Made by a program: the position numbers and the translations under genes | Shown here: piece after piece, positions 17,411 through 26,326 of the stretch | How the letters are laid out: every line of letters starts with the position of its first letter | Position numbering within the stretch: position 1 is the stretch's first letter | The notes under the pieces: model-generated | The model's database searches: none | Told to the model about the DNA's origin: nothing | The model's input: only the letters and a program-made list of their open reading frames with translations | Source: Fredinandcohnia aciditolerans | GTDB lineage: Bacteria; Bacillota; Bacilli; Bacillales; Bacillaceae_L | DNA length: 64,000 nt | Direction: 5' to 3' | Assembly (NCBI GenBank): GCA_003640645.1 | Contig: QGHH01000006.1 | Span: 1 to 64,000 of the forward strand

Positions 17411-18638
17411 ATTGCGTAATCGGTAATATAATCTCTACCTTTGTTCCATTTCCTGGGTTACTATTAATGCTAATTTGTCCATTATGATCTTCAATGATTT
17501 TTTTAGACACCATTAAGCCTAGACCGGTCCCATAGTCCTTTGTTGTAAAGAATGGTTGGAACAGCTTTTCCTGTACATCCTCAGGTATTCCACTGCCCTC
17601 ATCAAGAATGATAATCGATAACATGTTATTGGCGGTTTGGCTGCCATTAATCGTTAGCTTCCCCCCCTCTGACATGGATTCAAAGCCATTTTTGATGAGA
17701 TTTAAGAATACCTGCTTCATTTGTTTTTCATCACAATCGATGTCTAAAACAGCTTCATCCATTTTCAAATCAATTACAACATTCCTCGCGTTCTCAGATT
17801 GCTCAAAGATTGAAAGGACATACTCAATTAGTTTCTTTAGATTACATTTCGTCACATTAATTTGCCTTGGTTTGCCGATAACCAGTAAATCATTAAGAAT
17901 TGAATCAATCCGATCAATTTCCTGCTCCATGATCATATATTGGACCTCATCCTCTTTATGTTTCTCCCGCTGAAGCTGGGTAAACCCTTTTAAGGATGCC
18001 AACGGATTACGAATTTCATGACCAATTGTTGTCGCCATCTGCCCGACAAACGCAAGCTTCTCCTTATTACGGAGCTCCTCATGCATTACCGATAGTGCTT
18101 CGATATACGAGTAGAAACGGGTTAAGAGGATATAGGCAATAAGTGAAAACATACCAATTAGCAGGATTGGTGCCATTACAATACCATTTCCTAATAATAG
18201 GCCAATCAATCCATATTTCATTGTAATCGCAATTGATACTGTCAGAAAAAATCTCTTATTTATAAAGATAGGAGAGAATAGCAAAAAGACTATTTCAGCT
18301 GCATTCCCACTCTTAAAAACTTCATTACTCCCCCAATAAGAGAGTACATCATCAATTCCAGTAACCAAAAGATATGCCAACACATAATAATATTTGATTA
18401 AATGTAGCTTACCTAATTTCATTAAATAAAATGAGACTGGAATAAGGACAATTACTAATAGATAGGCACCATAGGCAAAATCAGTAGGAAGTCCAATCTT
18501 TTCGTTAAAAAATAAAGGGTATATAAAATAATAGAAAAAATCATATAGCACTAAAATGCTATAAAACAATATTAAATATAGATTTAGAGCCTTCTTCTCT
18601 TCATGTAAAAGAAGAGTGCTATGTTTTTGATAAGACAT
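17409..18638 (-). CDS. Six-helix sensor histidine kinase (KinB-like), peptide-locus kinase
   Basis: 409 residues from the ATG at 18638, six bases after GTGAGG. Residues 20-180 form about six membrane helices with almost no extracellular loop. HisKA follows with His207 in GHEIRNPLASLKGFTQ, then HATPase_c (DEGSGIP, GTGLGL). The membrane domain is clearly homologous to that of the HD-GYP protein at 20061-21206: both share YDxFYYFIYP, PTDF, a Y-W followed by SGNA, and LFSPIF. No response regulator is adjacent, so the phosphorelay is a likely target (inference). It is the last gene of the peptide operon. Confidence 0.87.
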   Translation of the reverse strand: MSYQKHSTLLLHEEKKALNLYLILFYSILVLYDFFYYFIYPLFFNEKIGLPTDFAYGAYLLVIVLIPVSFYLMKLGKLHLIKYYYVLAYLLVTGIDDVLSYWGSNEVFKSGNAAEIVFLLFSPIFINKRFFLTVSIAITMKYGLIGLLLGNGIVMAPILLIGMFSLIAYILLTRFYSYIEALSVMHEELRNKEKLAFVGQMATTIGHEIRNPLASLKGFTQLQREKHKEDEVQYMIMEQEIDRIDSILNDLLVIGKPRQINVTKCNLKKLIEYVLSIFEQSENARNVVIDLKMDEAVLDIDCDEKQMKQVFLNLIKNGFESMSEGGKLTINGSQTANNMLSIIILDEGSGIPEDVQEKLFQPFFTTKDYGTGLGLMVSKKIIEDHNGQISINSNPGNGTKVEIILPITQ

Positions 18639-18676
18639 ATCAATCCTCACTTAGTTAAATGATTATGCTTTTTTTA

Positions 18677-19879
18677 TTATATATTATTTTCCTCACCTGA
18701 GTATATAGTCCTATATTCTCTCTTACTTTCGAACTTTTTAAATAATGAGTAGGAGAGTAGTAAAAGGAATATCGACATTTGTGCACAAAAAACGAGAGCA
18801 TCCCAGAATTTTAGTGATGATACTGACTCAGTAAACCCAGGGAGAACATTTATCATAATATATACGAATTGAGGTAAATAGTAATAGCCAAACATCGAGA
18901 AGGTCAACAAAATTCCAATCAAAAAGAAAAAGGAATAGAAAACAATTATTTTATTCTTTGCTGCTTTTCGTTTTCTATTTAATAATGCTGTTAAGTATTC
19001 AATTCCACTTTCCATCAAATTATAATTCCCCGTACTATTTTCAAAAACATAATAAAGATCTGTTTTCATATAAATACAGCATTGATAAATAATCCGGATG
19101 ACAATATCGAAAATAATCAAACTAAAAATTCCATTAATAATCCCGTGTGAAGATGCGTAAGACATTTTTAAGATTAGGGCAATAAAAAGAATGAAACTAT
19201 CAAAATACATACCTGCTAAAAACAATAAGTTTCGATCCTTTGAAGAAAGCTTCCACCCTTGTGTAAGGTCCGTTTCGAATACAACAAAAAACAATCGATT
19301 ACCAATTTGTAATCGTGTTGGAAGATTAAAAGAACGGATAGCCAGAATATGTCCACATTCATGAAAAAAGATTAAAACAATTGAAATTCCGGCATACAAA
19401 AGAATATTAAACATCATTGTATCAAAGACAAAAAGATCCTGATAACGAGGAAAAAGATCAGTATCTTTCACAAAAAGAAAGAGATTCACTAACAAAAGTA
19501 ATGGATAGAAAAAACGAGTAAACCGATTAAAGAAAATCTTCCCTAGTTTCGGTGATATCCATTTAAGTCCTAATTCTTCATGATTACGTGTCTTTTCTAG
19601 ACTTACTTTTGCTCCATCTACCGTTTCTACTAAATCTAAATCAAGCAATTGTTGGCCAAAATCCAATAAATCAATCTCTTCATCTGGATATTTTTCAATA
19701 AGTAGGTGTTCAATTTCACCAAGTGATAAACCGTCGTTAATCAACTCAATTGCATCAATGCATACCACTGGCATTTCATAAAATTCATGAGTTACTAGAT
19801 CTTCAATAAGATAATTCTTTTTATCTTTACGTATCAATAACTCGTGTAAACATATAATAGAATCAGCAGTTAATTGCAT
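18677..19879 (-). CDS. M50 (site-2 protease-like) membrane peptidase with PqqD-like N-terminal domain
   Basis: 400 residues. Residues 1-95 are soluble and resemble the PqqD/RRE winged-helix fold that binds precursor peptides (a SLGEIEHLLIEKYPDEE segment followed by a short leucine-rich helix). From about residue 120 there are several membrane helices. Zinc motif HECGH lies at 173-177, with a later LAGMYFDSF segment whose Asp227 is the expected third ligand. The gene follows a 25-residue peptide gene with only a hairpin between them. Cleavage or export of that peptide is the obvious inference. TAGGTG precedes the ATG. Confidence 0.8.
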   Translation of the reverse strand: MQLTADSIICLHELLIRKDKKNYLIEDLVTHEFYEMPVVCIDAIELINDGLSLGEIEHLLIEKYPDEEIDLLDFGQQLLDLDLVETVDGAKVSLEKTRNHEELGLKWISPKLGKIFFNRFTRFFYPLLLLVNLFLFVKDTDLFPRYQDLFVFDTMMFNILLYAGISIVLIFFHECGHILAIRSFNLPTRLQIGNRLFFVVFETDLTQGWKLSSKDRNLLFLAGMYFDSFILFIALILKMSYASSHGIINGIFSLIIFDIVIRIIYQCCIYMKTDLYYVFENSTGNYNLMESGIEYLTALLNRKRKAAKNKIIVFYSFFFLIGILLTFSMFGYYYLPQFVYIMINVLPGFTESVSSLKFWDALVFCAQMSIFLLLLSYSLFKKFESKREYRTIYSGEENNI

Positions 19880-19910
19880 TTTTCACACCTACCTATTTTA
19901 TTCAAAATAA

Positions 19911-19940
19911 AAGGATGCTCCACTTTTTGTAAGCATCCTT
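19911..19940 (-). terminator. Hairpin with T-run between the peptide gene and the M50 gene
   Basis: On the minus strand AAGGATGCT pairs with AGCATCCTT and is followed by TTATTTT. It lies 10 nt after the peptide stop and 32 nt before the M50 start. It would make peptide mRNA more abundant than the downstream genes, as is common for precursor peptides. Confidence 0.8.
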
Positions 19941-19949
19941 CATTATAAA

Positions 19950-20027
19950 TTAACCTCTTGGTCCACCTGGTACAAATCCGCACCACCAGCAAGTAGCTAA
20001 AAGTTTATTTAGCTTTTTGATTTTCAT
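19950..20027 (-). CDS. 25-residue Cys-Trp-Trp-Cys precursor peptide (candidate signal or RiPP)
   Basis: The ATG at 20027 is seven bases after GGGAGGTG, the strongest ribosome site of the operon. The product has a basic, leucine-rich leader (MKIKKLNKLLA) and a distinct tail TCWWCGFVPGGPRG with Cys13 and Cys16. It sits 33 nt after the HD-GYP stop and is followed by a terminator-like hairpin, then the PqqD-like/M50 protease and the kinase. The size, split leader/core composition, ribosome site and partner genes support a real precursor peptide. I do not recognise a named family. A thiolactone, disulfide or linear peptide are all possible. Confidence 0.75.
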   Translation of the reverse strand: MKIKKLNKLLATCWWCGFVPGGPRG

Positions 20028-20060
20028 ATATTTTCACCTCCCGATTTTTAATCTTTTCTT

Positions 20061-21206
20061 CTAGGACTCTTTTTGAATATATATCCATTGTTGGTATACC
20101 TTTTTAAATATCGCTACAAGGTTCGGATCAAATTGAGTACCTTCACCTTGAAGGATCCGCTCATAAGCCTCTTCTACAGGGAGTGCCCCACGATAAGAAC
20201 GAGAGGAGGTCATTGCATCAAAAGCATCCGCTATCGCTGTGATTCGAGCATTTAAAGGAATGTCATTTCCTTTTAACTGGTCAGGATATCCTTTTCCATC
20301 CCATCTTTCATGATGTGATCTAATTATACTAATACTCGAGCCAAGTCCTTCTACGTTTTTTACTGCTTCTTCTCCTACAACAGGATGTGTTTTGATGATT
20401 TCATATTCTTCATTTGTTAATTTCGCTGGCTTCATTAATATAGAATCAGGAATATTCACCTTACCAATGTCATGTAAAAGACAGGCATAGTTAAAGGATT
20501 TTAATTCATCCTTCGTAAATGATCCTAACTCTTTCGCTAACACCATCGCATATTTTGCTACTCGTTCACTATGGCCTCTTGTATATGGATCCTTTAGCTC
20601 AAGGGCTGCAATAACACCTTTTACTATTCCTTCCATTTGTTGATCATAAGAGGTGCTTAAAGCAGTGATATAACTTTGAAATCTGTTTAAGAAAATATAA
20701 GCAATTACCCCAAGTACAATTGTTAATACAATAGGGAAAGCAACTAATGTATTTGCGAGTAGACCACCTAGTAATAAATATTTAATTATCAAACCTATTG
20801 TAACTGTCCAGAAATATCTTTTGCTCACAAAAATTGGAGAAAATAAAACAAAGAAAACTTCTACAGCATTACCACTTGAAAATGATTCAGGTTTATTCCA
20901 ATAAGTAAAAAGTTCATTTATAAAGCTTAAAATTGTATAGGTAAAGAAAAAATAATATTTAGTATAATGTTGCTTTTTATTACGATTATTAAAAAATATC
21001 AAAGGAATTAATAATAGAATAAAGAAGTACATTACATAGACAAAATCTGTCGGAAAACCATATGATACTATTGAATCATATCTAGGATAAATAAAATAAT
21101 AAAAGATATCGTAGCCAATTAGTATGATAAAAAATAAAATACTAAACCAGGTTACGGTTCTTTTTTCCTCATATAAGAATACCGTTCTTTTATCCATTTT
21201 TTGCAT
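20061..21206 (-). CDS. Six-helix membrane HD-GYP protein, c-di-GMP phosphodiesterase-like
   Basis: 381 residues from the ATG at 21206 (eight bases after GGAG); the open frame extends 25 codons upstream without a better site. The N-terminal ~180 residues form a six-helix membrane domain homologous to that of the kinase at 17409-18638. The C-terminal domain has all HD-GYP motifs: HSERVAKYA, HDIGK, HHERWDGKGYP, and ADAFDAMTS. HD-GYP enzymes hydrolyse c-di-GMP. It is the first gene of the peptide operon, which suggests that one ligand controls both c-di-GMP turnover and a kinase (inference). Confidence 0.88.
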   Translation of the reverse strand: MQKMDKRTVFLYEEKRTVTWFSILFFIILIGYDIFYYFIYPRYDSIVSYGFPTDFVYVMYFFILLLIPLIFFNNRNKKQHYTKYYFFFTYTILSFINELFTYWNKPESFSSGNAVEVFFVLFSPIFVSKRYFWTVTIGLIIKYLLLGGLLANTLVAFPIVLTIVLGVIAYIFLNRFQSYITALSTSYDQQMEGIVKGVIAALELKDPYTRGHSERVAKYAMVLAKELGSFTKDELKSFNYACLLHDIGKVNIPDSILMKPAKLTNEEYEIIKTHPVVGEEAVKNVEGLGSSISIIRSHHERWDGKGYPDQLKGNDIPLNARITAIADAFDAMTSSRSYRGALPVEEAYERILQGEGTQFDPNLVAIFKKVYQQWIYIQKES

Positions 21207-21450
21207 CTCTTTTTCTCCATTTTCTCTTATATTTCTAGATATATATGCAATAATCCTTTTTTTATTACAAAAAAGGGCCAAAAGTCACAGACGCAATTCG
21301 TCAAATATCGACTTTTCAATTATAAACCATCTGTACTACAAACTAAATAGTTAATTAGGTATAAAAATCTTCCTGAATCGCATAAAATATGGTAATTGGC
21401 ATATAGGTCATAATACCCATTAGATAAAAACGTTCTTTCAGTTTAATACA

Positions 21451-21485
21451 AAAATAAAAACACAGAAAGAAATCTGCGTTTTTTG
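21451..21485 (-). terminator. Terminator of the lia operon
   Basis: On the minus strand ACGCAGA pairs with TCTGTGT (one G-U pair) and is followed by TTTTATTTTTG. It lies shortly after the liaR stop. Confidence 0.75.
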
Positions 21486-21498
21486 TCGAAAAATTATT

Positions 21499-22131
21499 TT
21501 ATTGTACTAGAGAATGTTTGAATGCGTATATGACCGCTTGTGTTCGATCTTGTACCTCTAGCTTACTTAAGATATTACTTACATGTACTTTTACCGTTTT
21601 TAGTGCGATAAAAAGTTCATCAGCTATCTCTTGATTCGTTTTTCCATCAGCGATTAAAAGCAAGATTTCCATTTCACGGTTTGTCAATTCTTCATGTGGA
21701 AGCTGTTTTTCCTTTTGTCTCATTCGAACCATCATTTTCCCTGTAACTTCTGGCTCTAAAACAGACTGTCCATGATAGGTTTTACGAACGGCCTCAGCTA
21801 TTTCACTTGCCTTTGATGTTTTTAACATATAGCTCGTTGCTCCCGCTTCTAAAGCAGGATAGACTTTTTCATCATCAATAAAGCTTGTGACGATGATGAT
21901 TTTTGCTTCAGGCCAGCTCTCAATAATTCTTCTTGTCGCCTCAATGCCATCCATTTCCTTCATTACGAGATCCATTAATATGATATCAGGTCGAAGCTCT
22001 AGCGCTAATTCAACCGCTATTTTTCCATCATCTGCTTCACCAACGACCTCAATATCTGGCTGTGCCGATAAGTAGGAAGAAACACCTATCCTTACCATTT
22101 CATGATCATCGACAAATAATACTTTAATCAT
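21499..22131 (-). CDS. liaR: LiaR response regulator (NarL family)
   Basis: 210 residues from the ATG at 22131, eight bases after GAGGG. Receiver domain: acidic pair in LFVDDHE, phospho-acceptor Asp in [11 protein letters not shown], switch residues in TSF and the late Lys (MLKTSKA). A LuxR-type helix-turn-helix occupies the C-terminus ([22 protein letters not shown]). It overlaps the end of liaS, and the whole operon reads liaI-liaH-liaF-liaS-liaR, as in B. subtilis but without liaG. It activates its own operon when cell-wall antibiotics disturb the lipid II cycle. Confidence 0.93.
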   Translation of the reverse strand: MIKVLFVDDHEMVRIGVSSYLSAQPDIEVVGEADDGKIAVELALELRPDIILMDLVMKEMDGIEATRRIIESWPEAKIIIVTSFIDDEKVYPALEAGATSYMLKTSKASEIAEAVRKTYHGQSVLEPEVTGKMMVRMRQKEKQLPHEELTNREMEILLLIADGKTNQEIADELFIALKTVKVHVSNILSKLEVQDRTQAVIYAFKHSLVQ

Positions 22132-23164
22132 TTTCTCCACCCTCTAACACAGGTACTTTTACTTCAATCCGTGTTCCTTTATCTTTAAGACTAACGGTCC
22201 GCATTGTACCGCCTATTTCCACAGCACGTTCATACATATTCTGTAGACCATAGGAACCGGTTTTCGCTTGTTCCACATCAAATCCAATACCATCATCAAC
22301 GATTCGTAAAATGACAAATTCATCCCTTTTAATGAGCAGGACTTCTAACCGATTTGCTTTTGCGTGGCGGAGGGTGTTTGAAACAGACTCTTGAAGAATG
22401 CGAAATAAGTGGTCCTCGACCCCTTTATCAATTTGAAAGTCCTCTATCTTTGTTTCAATGGTTACAGGTACCTTTTGTGATAATTCAACTAATAGCTCCT
22501 GGATTCCTTCTTGGAGTGTCTTTCCTTTTAATGCAACTGGACGTAAATGAAGCAAGAGTGCCCGCATTTCTAATTGTGATTGATGAATCATTTCCTCAAC
22601 AAGCTTAAACTGTTTTGCCTCACGTTCATCAGTTCGTGGCTTAGATTCGTTGATAGCAGACATCATCATCGATGCAGCAAAGAGTTGTTGACTAACGGAA
22701 TCATGGAGTTCTCTCGCTAAACGGTTACGCTCATCGGAAACAATTTGTTGTATTCGTTTTTCCTGATCCTCTGCCTTTTCATTTGCAAGTTTTTGGGAAA
22801 GTTTTGTTTGCTCTGCAATATGAGTTTGTAGCTTTTTAATCCGCTCCCAAATGGTGTTGAATTCCGCAGTTTGGTTGACGGGGATTTCAGAAATGGTTCT
22901 CCCCTGTTCAATTTGATAAATCGCATTAGAAACAGAGAGCAACTGTTTTCTCCATAAATACCCCGACAAAATTCCAAAAACAAGCCCCGCAATTAAGCTT
23001 AGACTCAAGGTTAAAATAATATACGGCAAATCCATAAGCTTTGTTTGCCAGAGTGCGGCCCAATTCGCTAAAGGAAAAGCCATGAATACAATGACATGGG
23101 CCAATACAAATAAAAACACTGAGACACAAATACCAACAATTATTTGTTTTTTAACGGTACTCAT
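22124..23164 (-). CDS. liaS: LiaS sensor histidine kinase
   Basis: 346 residues. Two membrane helices (about 10-30 and 47-70) have a short extracellular loop between them, the intramembrane-sensing layout. A HAMP-like linker and coiled coil follow, then HisKA_3 with phospho-acceptor His in [17 protein letters not shown], then HATPase_c ([16 protein letters not shown]). The start overlaps the liaF stop and the end overlaps liaR, showing translational coupling. LiaF normally holds LiaS inactive until envelope stress. Confidence 0.93.
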   Translation of the reverse strand: MSTVKKQIIVGICVSVFLFVLAHVIVFMAFPLANWAALWQTKLMDLPYIILTLSLSLIAGLVFGILSGYLWRKQLLSVSNAIYQIEQGRTISEIPVNQTAEFNTIWERIKKLQTHIAEQTKLSQKLANEKAEDQEKRIQQIVSDERNRLARELHDSVSQQLFAASMMMSAINESKPRTDEREAKQFKLVEEMIHQSQLEMRALLLHLRPVALKGKTLQEGIQELLVELSQKVPVTIETKIEDFQIDKGVEDHLFRILQESVSNTLRHAKANRLEVLLIKRDEFVILRIVDDGIGFDVEQAKTGSYGLQNMYERAVEIGGTMRTVSLKDKGTRIEVKVPVLEGGEND

Positions 23165-23895
23165 GCTCGTTTCACCTCAAGGTCCCCCACTCCAATGGAA
23201 GTGACTATCTTTAGCTTAGGTTCGGCGTGATCATATTGTTCAGTTTGATAATGAAGTGTTTGGTTCACCGTTTTAGCGTCTTGATTTTCAAAGATAGTTG
23301 TGGCTCCATAAAGGACAGAATGATGTACCTTCACTTCTACCTCATACGGAACAAAAATTTGAACATTCCCAATCACATTTCGAATAAAAATAACTGATTC
23401 ACCTTTAGGTAGAACCGTGTAGCTTAAATCAATAATCGTATCGCCAATTCCTGACTGAATGTTCACATCGTTCCATTCATACACATACTCTGGTGTTTTT
23501 TGTTGACCCATAACGATGTTTTGAAACAATGGCTGACGTCTAAGAATAGGTTCTTGTTTAGATGTTTTTTCTGATTCTTTTATATCAGGTTTAATATAAT
23601 GAGGTTTTTTCTTAGCTTGTATAAATTGAATAAGTAAATAAATAAGAACGGCAAGAATCAAAAACTTTACTGTCATCATATTTAGAATGGTAAAAGCTAA
23701 ACTAATCCATCCAAACCAAAACAGGATTTTGCCAAATGTTCGCGGCAATTTTTTACGGCCAATATAAATACATCCAAACGATATTACAAAAGAGAAAAGG
23801 ACTCCGCCATTAAAAAACGTAACTTCAATGATTAATAAAATGATGCCAAGAAGAAAAAATGCATTAAGGTTGTCTGATTTAATTTTATTTAACAC
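23161..23895 (-). CDS. liaF: LiaF-like negative regulator of LiaRS
   Basis: 244 residues, GTG start after GGGAGGATCC. Four hydrophobic segments occur in the first ~95 residues. A C-terminal beta-rich DUF2154/LiaF domain follows (IGDTIIDLSYTVLPKGESVIFIRNVIGNVQIFVPYEVEV pattern, described here by position about 150-190). LiaF proteins keep LiaS in the off state in unstressed cells. The gene overlaps liaS by four bases, which is the usual order. Confidence 0.88.
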   Translation of the reverse strand: MLNKIKSDNLNAFFLLGIILLIIEVTFFNGGVLFSFVISFGCIYIGRKKLPRTFGKILFWFGWISLAFTILNMMTVKFLILAVLIYLLIQFIQAKKKPHYIKPDIKESEKTSKQEPILRRQPLFQNIVMGQQKTPEYVYEWNDVNIQSGIGDTIIDLSYTVLPKGESVIFIRNVIGNVQIFVPYEVEVKVHHSVLYGATTIFENQDAKTVNQTLHYQTEQYDHAEPKLKIVTSIGVGDLEVKRA

Positions 23896-23954
23896 GTCCG
23901 GATCCTCCCTTCATTTCATTGAATGCATTGATTATTGCCCGTAAAGTATAGGGG

Positions 23955-23987
23955 CTAAGAAGACGTAGATTGTCTACGCCTTCTTAG
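23955..23987. other. Hairpin between liaH and liaF
   Basis: CTAAGAAG-A-CGTAGA pairs with TCTACG-C-CTTCTTAG around a TTG loop. It has no T-run, so it may stabilise the liaIH mRNA 3' end or act as a partial terminator. In B. subtilis most lia transcript ends after liaH. Confidence 0.6.
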
Positions 23988-24002
23988 AATACCATGTTTT
24001 CA

Positions 24003-24650
24003 CTATGAAATTGAATGTGTTTCTTCATTTTTCACTTCTTTTTCAAGTTGTGCAATTCTTGCATCGATTGTATTGCGATGATAAGAAGAATTTACTTGAT
24101 GTTCAAGACGATCAAGATATGATTCCATTTCTTCAAAAGTTCTTGAAGCCTTATTCGTATATGCATTTGTGTCCAGAACTTGGTTCATGCGGTGATTCGC
24201 TCGTGCAATGTTCTCACGCCCCATTAGTTCCATACGCTTAATATGCATATCTTTTAGCTTATGCTTCATTTCCTCATACTTTTTCTCAAGGCCGATAAGT
24301 TCTGCTGCTGTATTTTTTATTGCTTCTTGTAATTTAGCAGCACGTTCTTCATATGAAACTTGTTCCTGAACAGCAAACTCATATAATTCCGTTTCTCCAG
24401 CTTGTTGCGCAACATCCGCTTGGTATTTACGTTTTTCAGCAAGTTCTGCTGCTTCGCGATGTTCTCTTGCAAATTGATCCTTTAGAGAGTGCTGACGCTC
24501 GACAAGCTTGCGAACCTTCTCAACTTCCGCCTCACATTGACGTAGGTACTGGTTAAGTAACGAGATTGGGTTTTTCTTTTCTTTTTCATCTAACATGCCA
24601 TGAAAATCTGCTAAAATTGTGTCCTTGATACGAGTTAATAGGTTTGCCAT
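24003..24650 (-). CDS. liaH: LiaH, PspA/IM30-family phage-shock protein
   Basis: 215 residues from the ATG at 24650 (about nine bases after GGAG). It is nearly all alpha-helical coiled coil, with the PspA/IM30 N-terminus (LLTRIKDTILADFHGMLDEKE) and heptad-rich charged helices to the end. PspA-family proteins form membrane-associated rings or rods that protect the membrane under envelope stress. It is the second gene of the lia operon, behind the membrane anchor LiaI. Confidence 0.93.
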   Translation of the reverse strand: MANLLTRIKDTILADFHGMLDEKEKKNPISLLNQYLRQCEAEVEKVRKLVERQHSLKDQFAREHREAAELAEKRKYQADVAQQAGETELYEFAVQEQVSYEERAAKLQEAIKNTAAELIGLEKKYEEMKHKLKDMHIKRMELMGRENIARANHRMNQVLDTNAYTNKASRTFEEMESYLDRLEHQVNSSYHRNTIDARIAQLEKEVKNEETHSIS

Positions 24651-24693
24651 TTTTATCATTCTCCTTTTTAATGAATAATCGTATTTCTATTAA

Positions 24694-25041
24694 TTAACGT
24701 TTGTTCAATTCAGCCCATTGTCTTTCAAAGTTAGTAAATGGGTCAGATGATTCAGTAACGACTTCGTTTTTTTCTTTTTTCCATTTTTTAATGACAACAT
24801 AGAGGATGTATGCTGCTACGACGCCTAGAATTGCAGGTGCATTTGAAGCTGATGCAATAAGAGCGATAACCCCGACAGTGGCCCATATTACCTTACCTAG
24901 CGTTGAATCAGTTTTCATAAACTGTTTAAATGCAAAATACAGAATGGCTAGGCTAATCGCTAAACCAATCAGTGGTCCAACCTGCGATAAAAGCACAATT
25001 GCTGCAATACCTCCAAGAATAAACAATCCGAATTTTTTCAT
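24694..25041 (-). CDS. liaI: LiaI-like membrane protein
   Basis: 115 residues. Three or four hydrophobic segments in the first 85 residues are followed by a basic, charged tail (KKWKKEKNE). In B. subtilis LiaI is the small membrane anchor that recruits LiaH, and position and topology match. Sequence similarity within this family is low, so the name rests mainly on operon order. AGGAGG precedes the ATG. It is the first gene of the operon. Confidence 0.8.
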   Translation of the reverse strand: MKKFGLFILGGIAAIVLLSQVGPLIGLAISLAILYFAFKQFMKTDSTLGKVIWATVGVIALIASASNAPAILGVVAAYILYVVIKKWKKEKNEVVTESSDPFTNFERQWAELNKR

Positions 25042-25153
25042 GTTTACTTCCTCCTTTCATGATTCAATCTTATCCTGAATTTCGATTTGCTATAATGAGC
25101 CCCAGTTATATTTTTCACTAGGACCTGAGGCTTAGAAGGCGTAAGTTTTTATG

Positions 25154-25187
25154 AAAAAAAGGGCTGCTCAGGTATGAGCAAACCCTT
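25154..25187 (-). terminator. Terminator of the DNA glycosylase gene
   Basis: On the minus strand AAGGGTTTGCTCA pairs with TGAGCAGCCCTT (one bulge) and is followed by a run of T. It overlaps the stop codon. Confidence 0.85.
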
Positions 25188-25773
25188 ATCTTTTACGGGA
25201 AACAAACGGATTGTCAGTGATCCAAAATCGCCATGGATAATCCTTTGCCTCTCCTGTATTTTCGATACCAATTCGTGGTCCGATTGAGATGTTTTCTGGA
25301 ATATAGCCTTTAGTGATGTATATGGGTGGTTCAAAAAAAGGGCGTCCATAGTCCTCCATTGTTATTCCTAATGCTTTCGTTAGTTTTCCTGGTCCGTTTG
25401 TTAGATTTTTAATGGGCATTTGACCGCGGCGTTCATACATGAGGTCAATACCTTGGTCAGGCTCCACCGCTCGGATAAGAATCGCTTCTGGTATGTCCAT
25501 TTCGTTACTGACAACATTCACGAGACAATGAGTGTGCATCTGATAAGTATAGACATGACCCGGTTTGCCGAACATCACCTCTGTCCGCTTCGTCCTTCGA
25601 TTGTTAAAAGAATGCGCTGCGCGATCAAGTGGGCCTTTGTAGGCTTCAGTTTCTACAATATAGCCTGATGCTACGCCCTGTTCGGTTTCTTTTATAAGCT
25701 TACATCCGAGGAGAGCTTTTGCTAGTTCTAATGTGGGTTGATGAAAAAATGATTCAGGTATGATTTCCGTCAT
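25186..25773 (-). CDS. 3-methyladenine DNA glycosylase (AAG/MPG family)
   Basis: 195 residues from the ATG at 25773, after AAGGAGCTGCC; an in-frame extension of 29 codons lacks a ribosome site. The conserved MPG segments are present: VETEAYKGPLDRAAHSFNNRRT with the catalytic Glu, MFGKPGHVYTYQMH, and a C-terminal NGPGKLTKALGI. The enzyme removes alkylated purines, such as 3-methyladenine and hypoxanthine, in base excision repair. It is a single gene with its own terminator. Confidence 0.93.
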   Translation of the reverse strand: MTEIIPESFFHQPTLELAKALLGCKLIKETEQGVASGYIVETEAYKGPLDRAAHSFNNRRTKRTEVMFGKPGHVYTYQMHTHCLVNVVSNEMDIPEAILIRAVEPDQGIDLMYERRGQMPIKNLTNGPGKLTKALGITMEDYGRPFFEPPIYITKGYIPENISIGPRIGIENTGEAKDYPWRFWITDNPFVSRKR

Positions 25774-25870
25774 GGCAGCTCCTTGTTTTTCAGTTTTTAG
25801 GTTTAGTATGGGATAGGGTTGGTTGGTGTATTCTTGTATAGGTTGTATGGATAGTCGCATTCGGTCGGTT

Positions 25871-26090
25871 CGTACCCTCGAGAGAGATTTCTGTGGATGG
25901 TGAGGGTACGATTACACCTATTTCGCACCCTCGCTGGGATGGCTCTGGGCTGGTGAGGGTACGATTACGCCTTATTCATACCCTCACTTAGGTGGATTTC
26001 GCTTTGTGAGGGTATGATTACGCCTCATTGACTACCCTCACTTATTCAGCTTTCGCCTTGTGTGAGTATAACTATGGCCCACCGTTCGCC
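25871..26090. repeat. Four-unit array of 53-54 bp inverted-repeat units
   Basis: Units begin near 25871, 25924, 25977 and 26031. Each opens with a TACCCTC-type arm and closes about 33 nt later with a GAGGGTA-type arm, followed by a GATTACGCC-like linker. The fourth unit is degenerate. The rest of the 550-bp gap to the next gene contains only a small CCACGCAT/ATGTGTGG hairpin near 26120 and AT-rich sequence. Confidence 0.8.
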
Positions 26091-26326
26091 TTTATTAAGT
26101 TTGAGATTATGTAAATAGCCACGCATTTGAAAGATGTGTGGCCTGGTTCACTAAGATTGGACAAACGTTACGTGTTTTCCATAAATGCCTATCAGTATTA
26201 ATTTTATTCTATCGGCTTTAACACACCAATAACCACAACCGTAAAAAAAATTACGCTGTAAGGAAAATATCTATTGCGTCAAAGCGGAATTTAGTTTACT
26301 CTAAAAAGTAACAGGAGATGAAAATT

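Noticed and set aside
25042-25150. LiaR binding site before liaI
   Set aside because: A TCA-N8-TGA arrangement (TCACTAGGACCTGA) is present, but I could not match it convincingly to the known LiaR dyad, so it is not listed as a feature.
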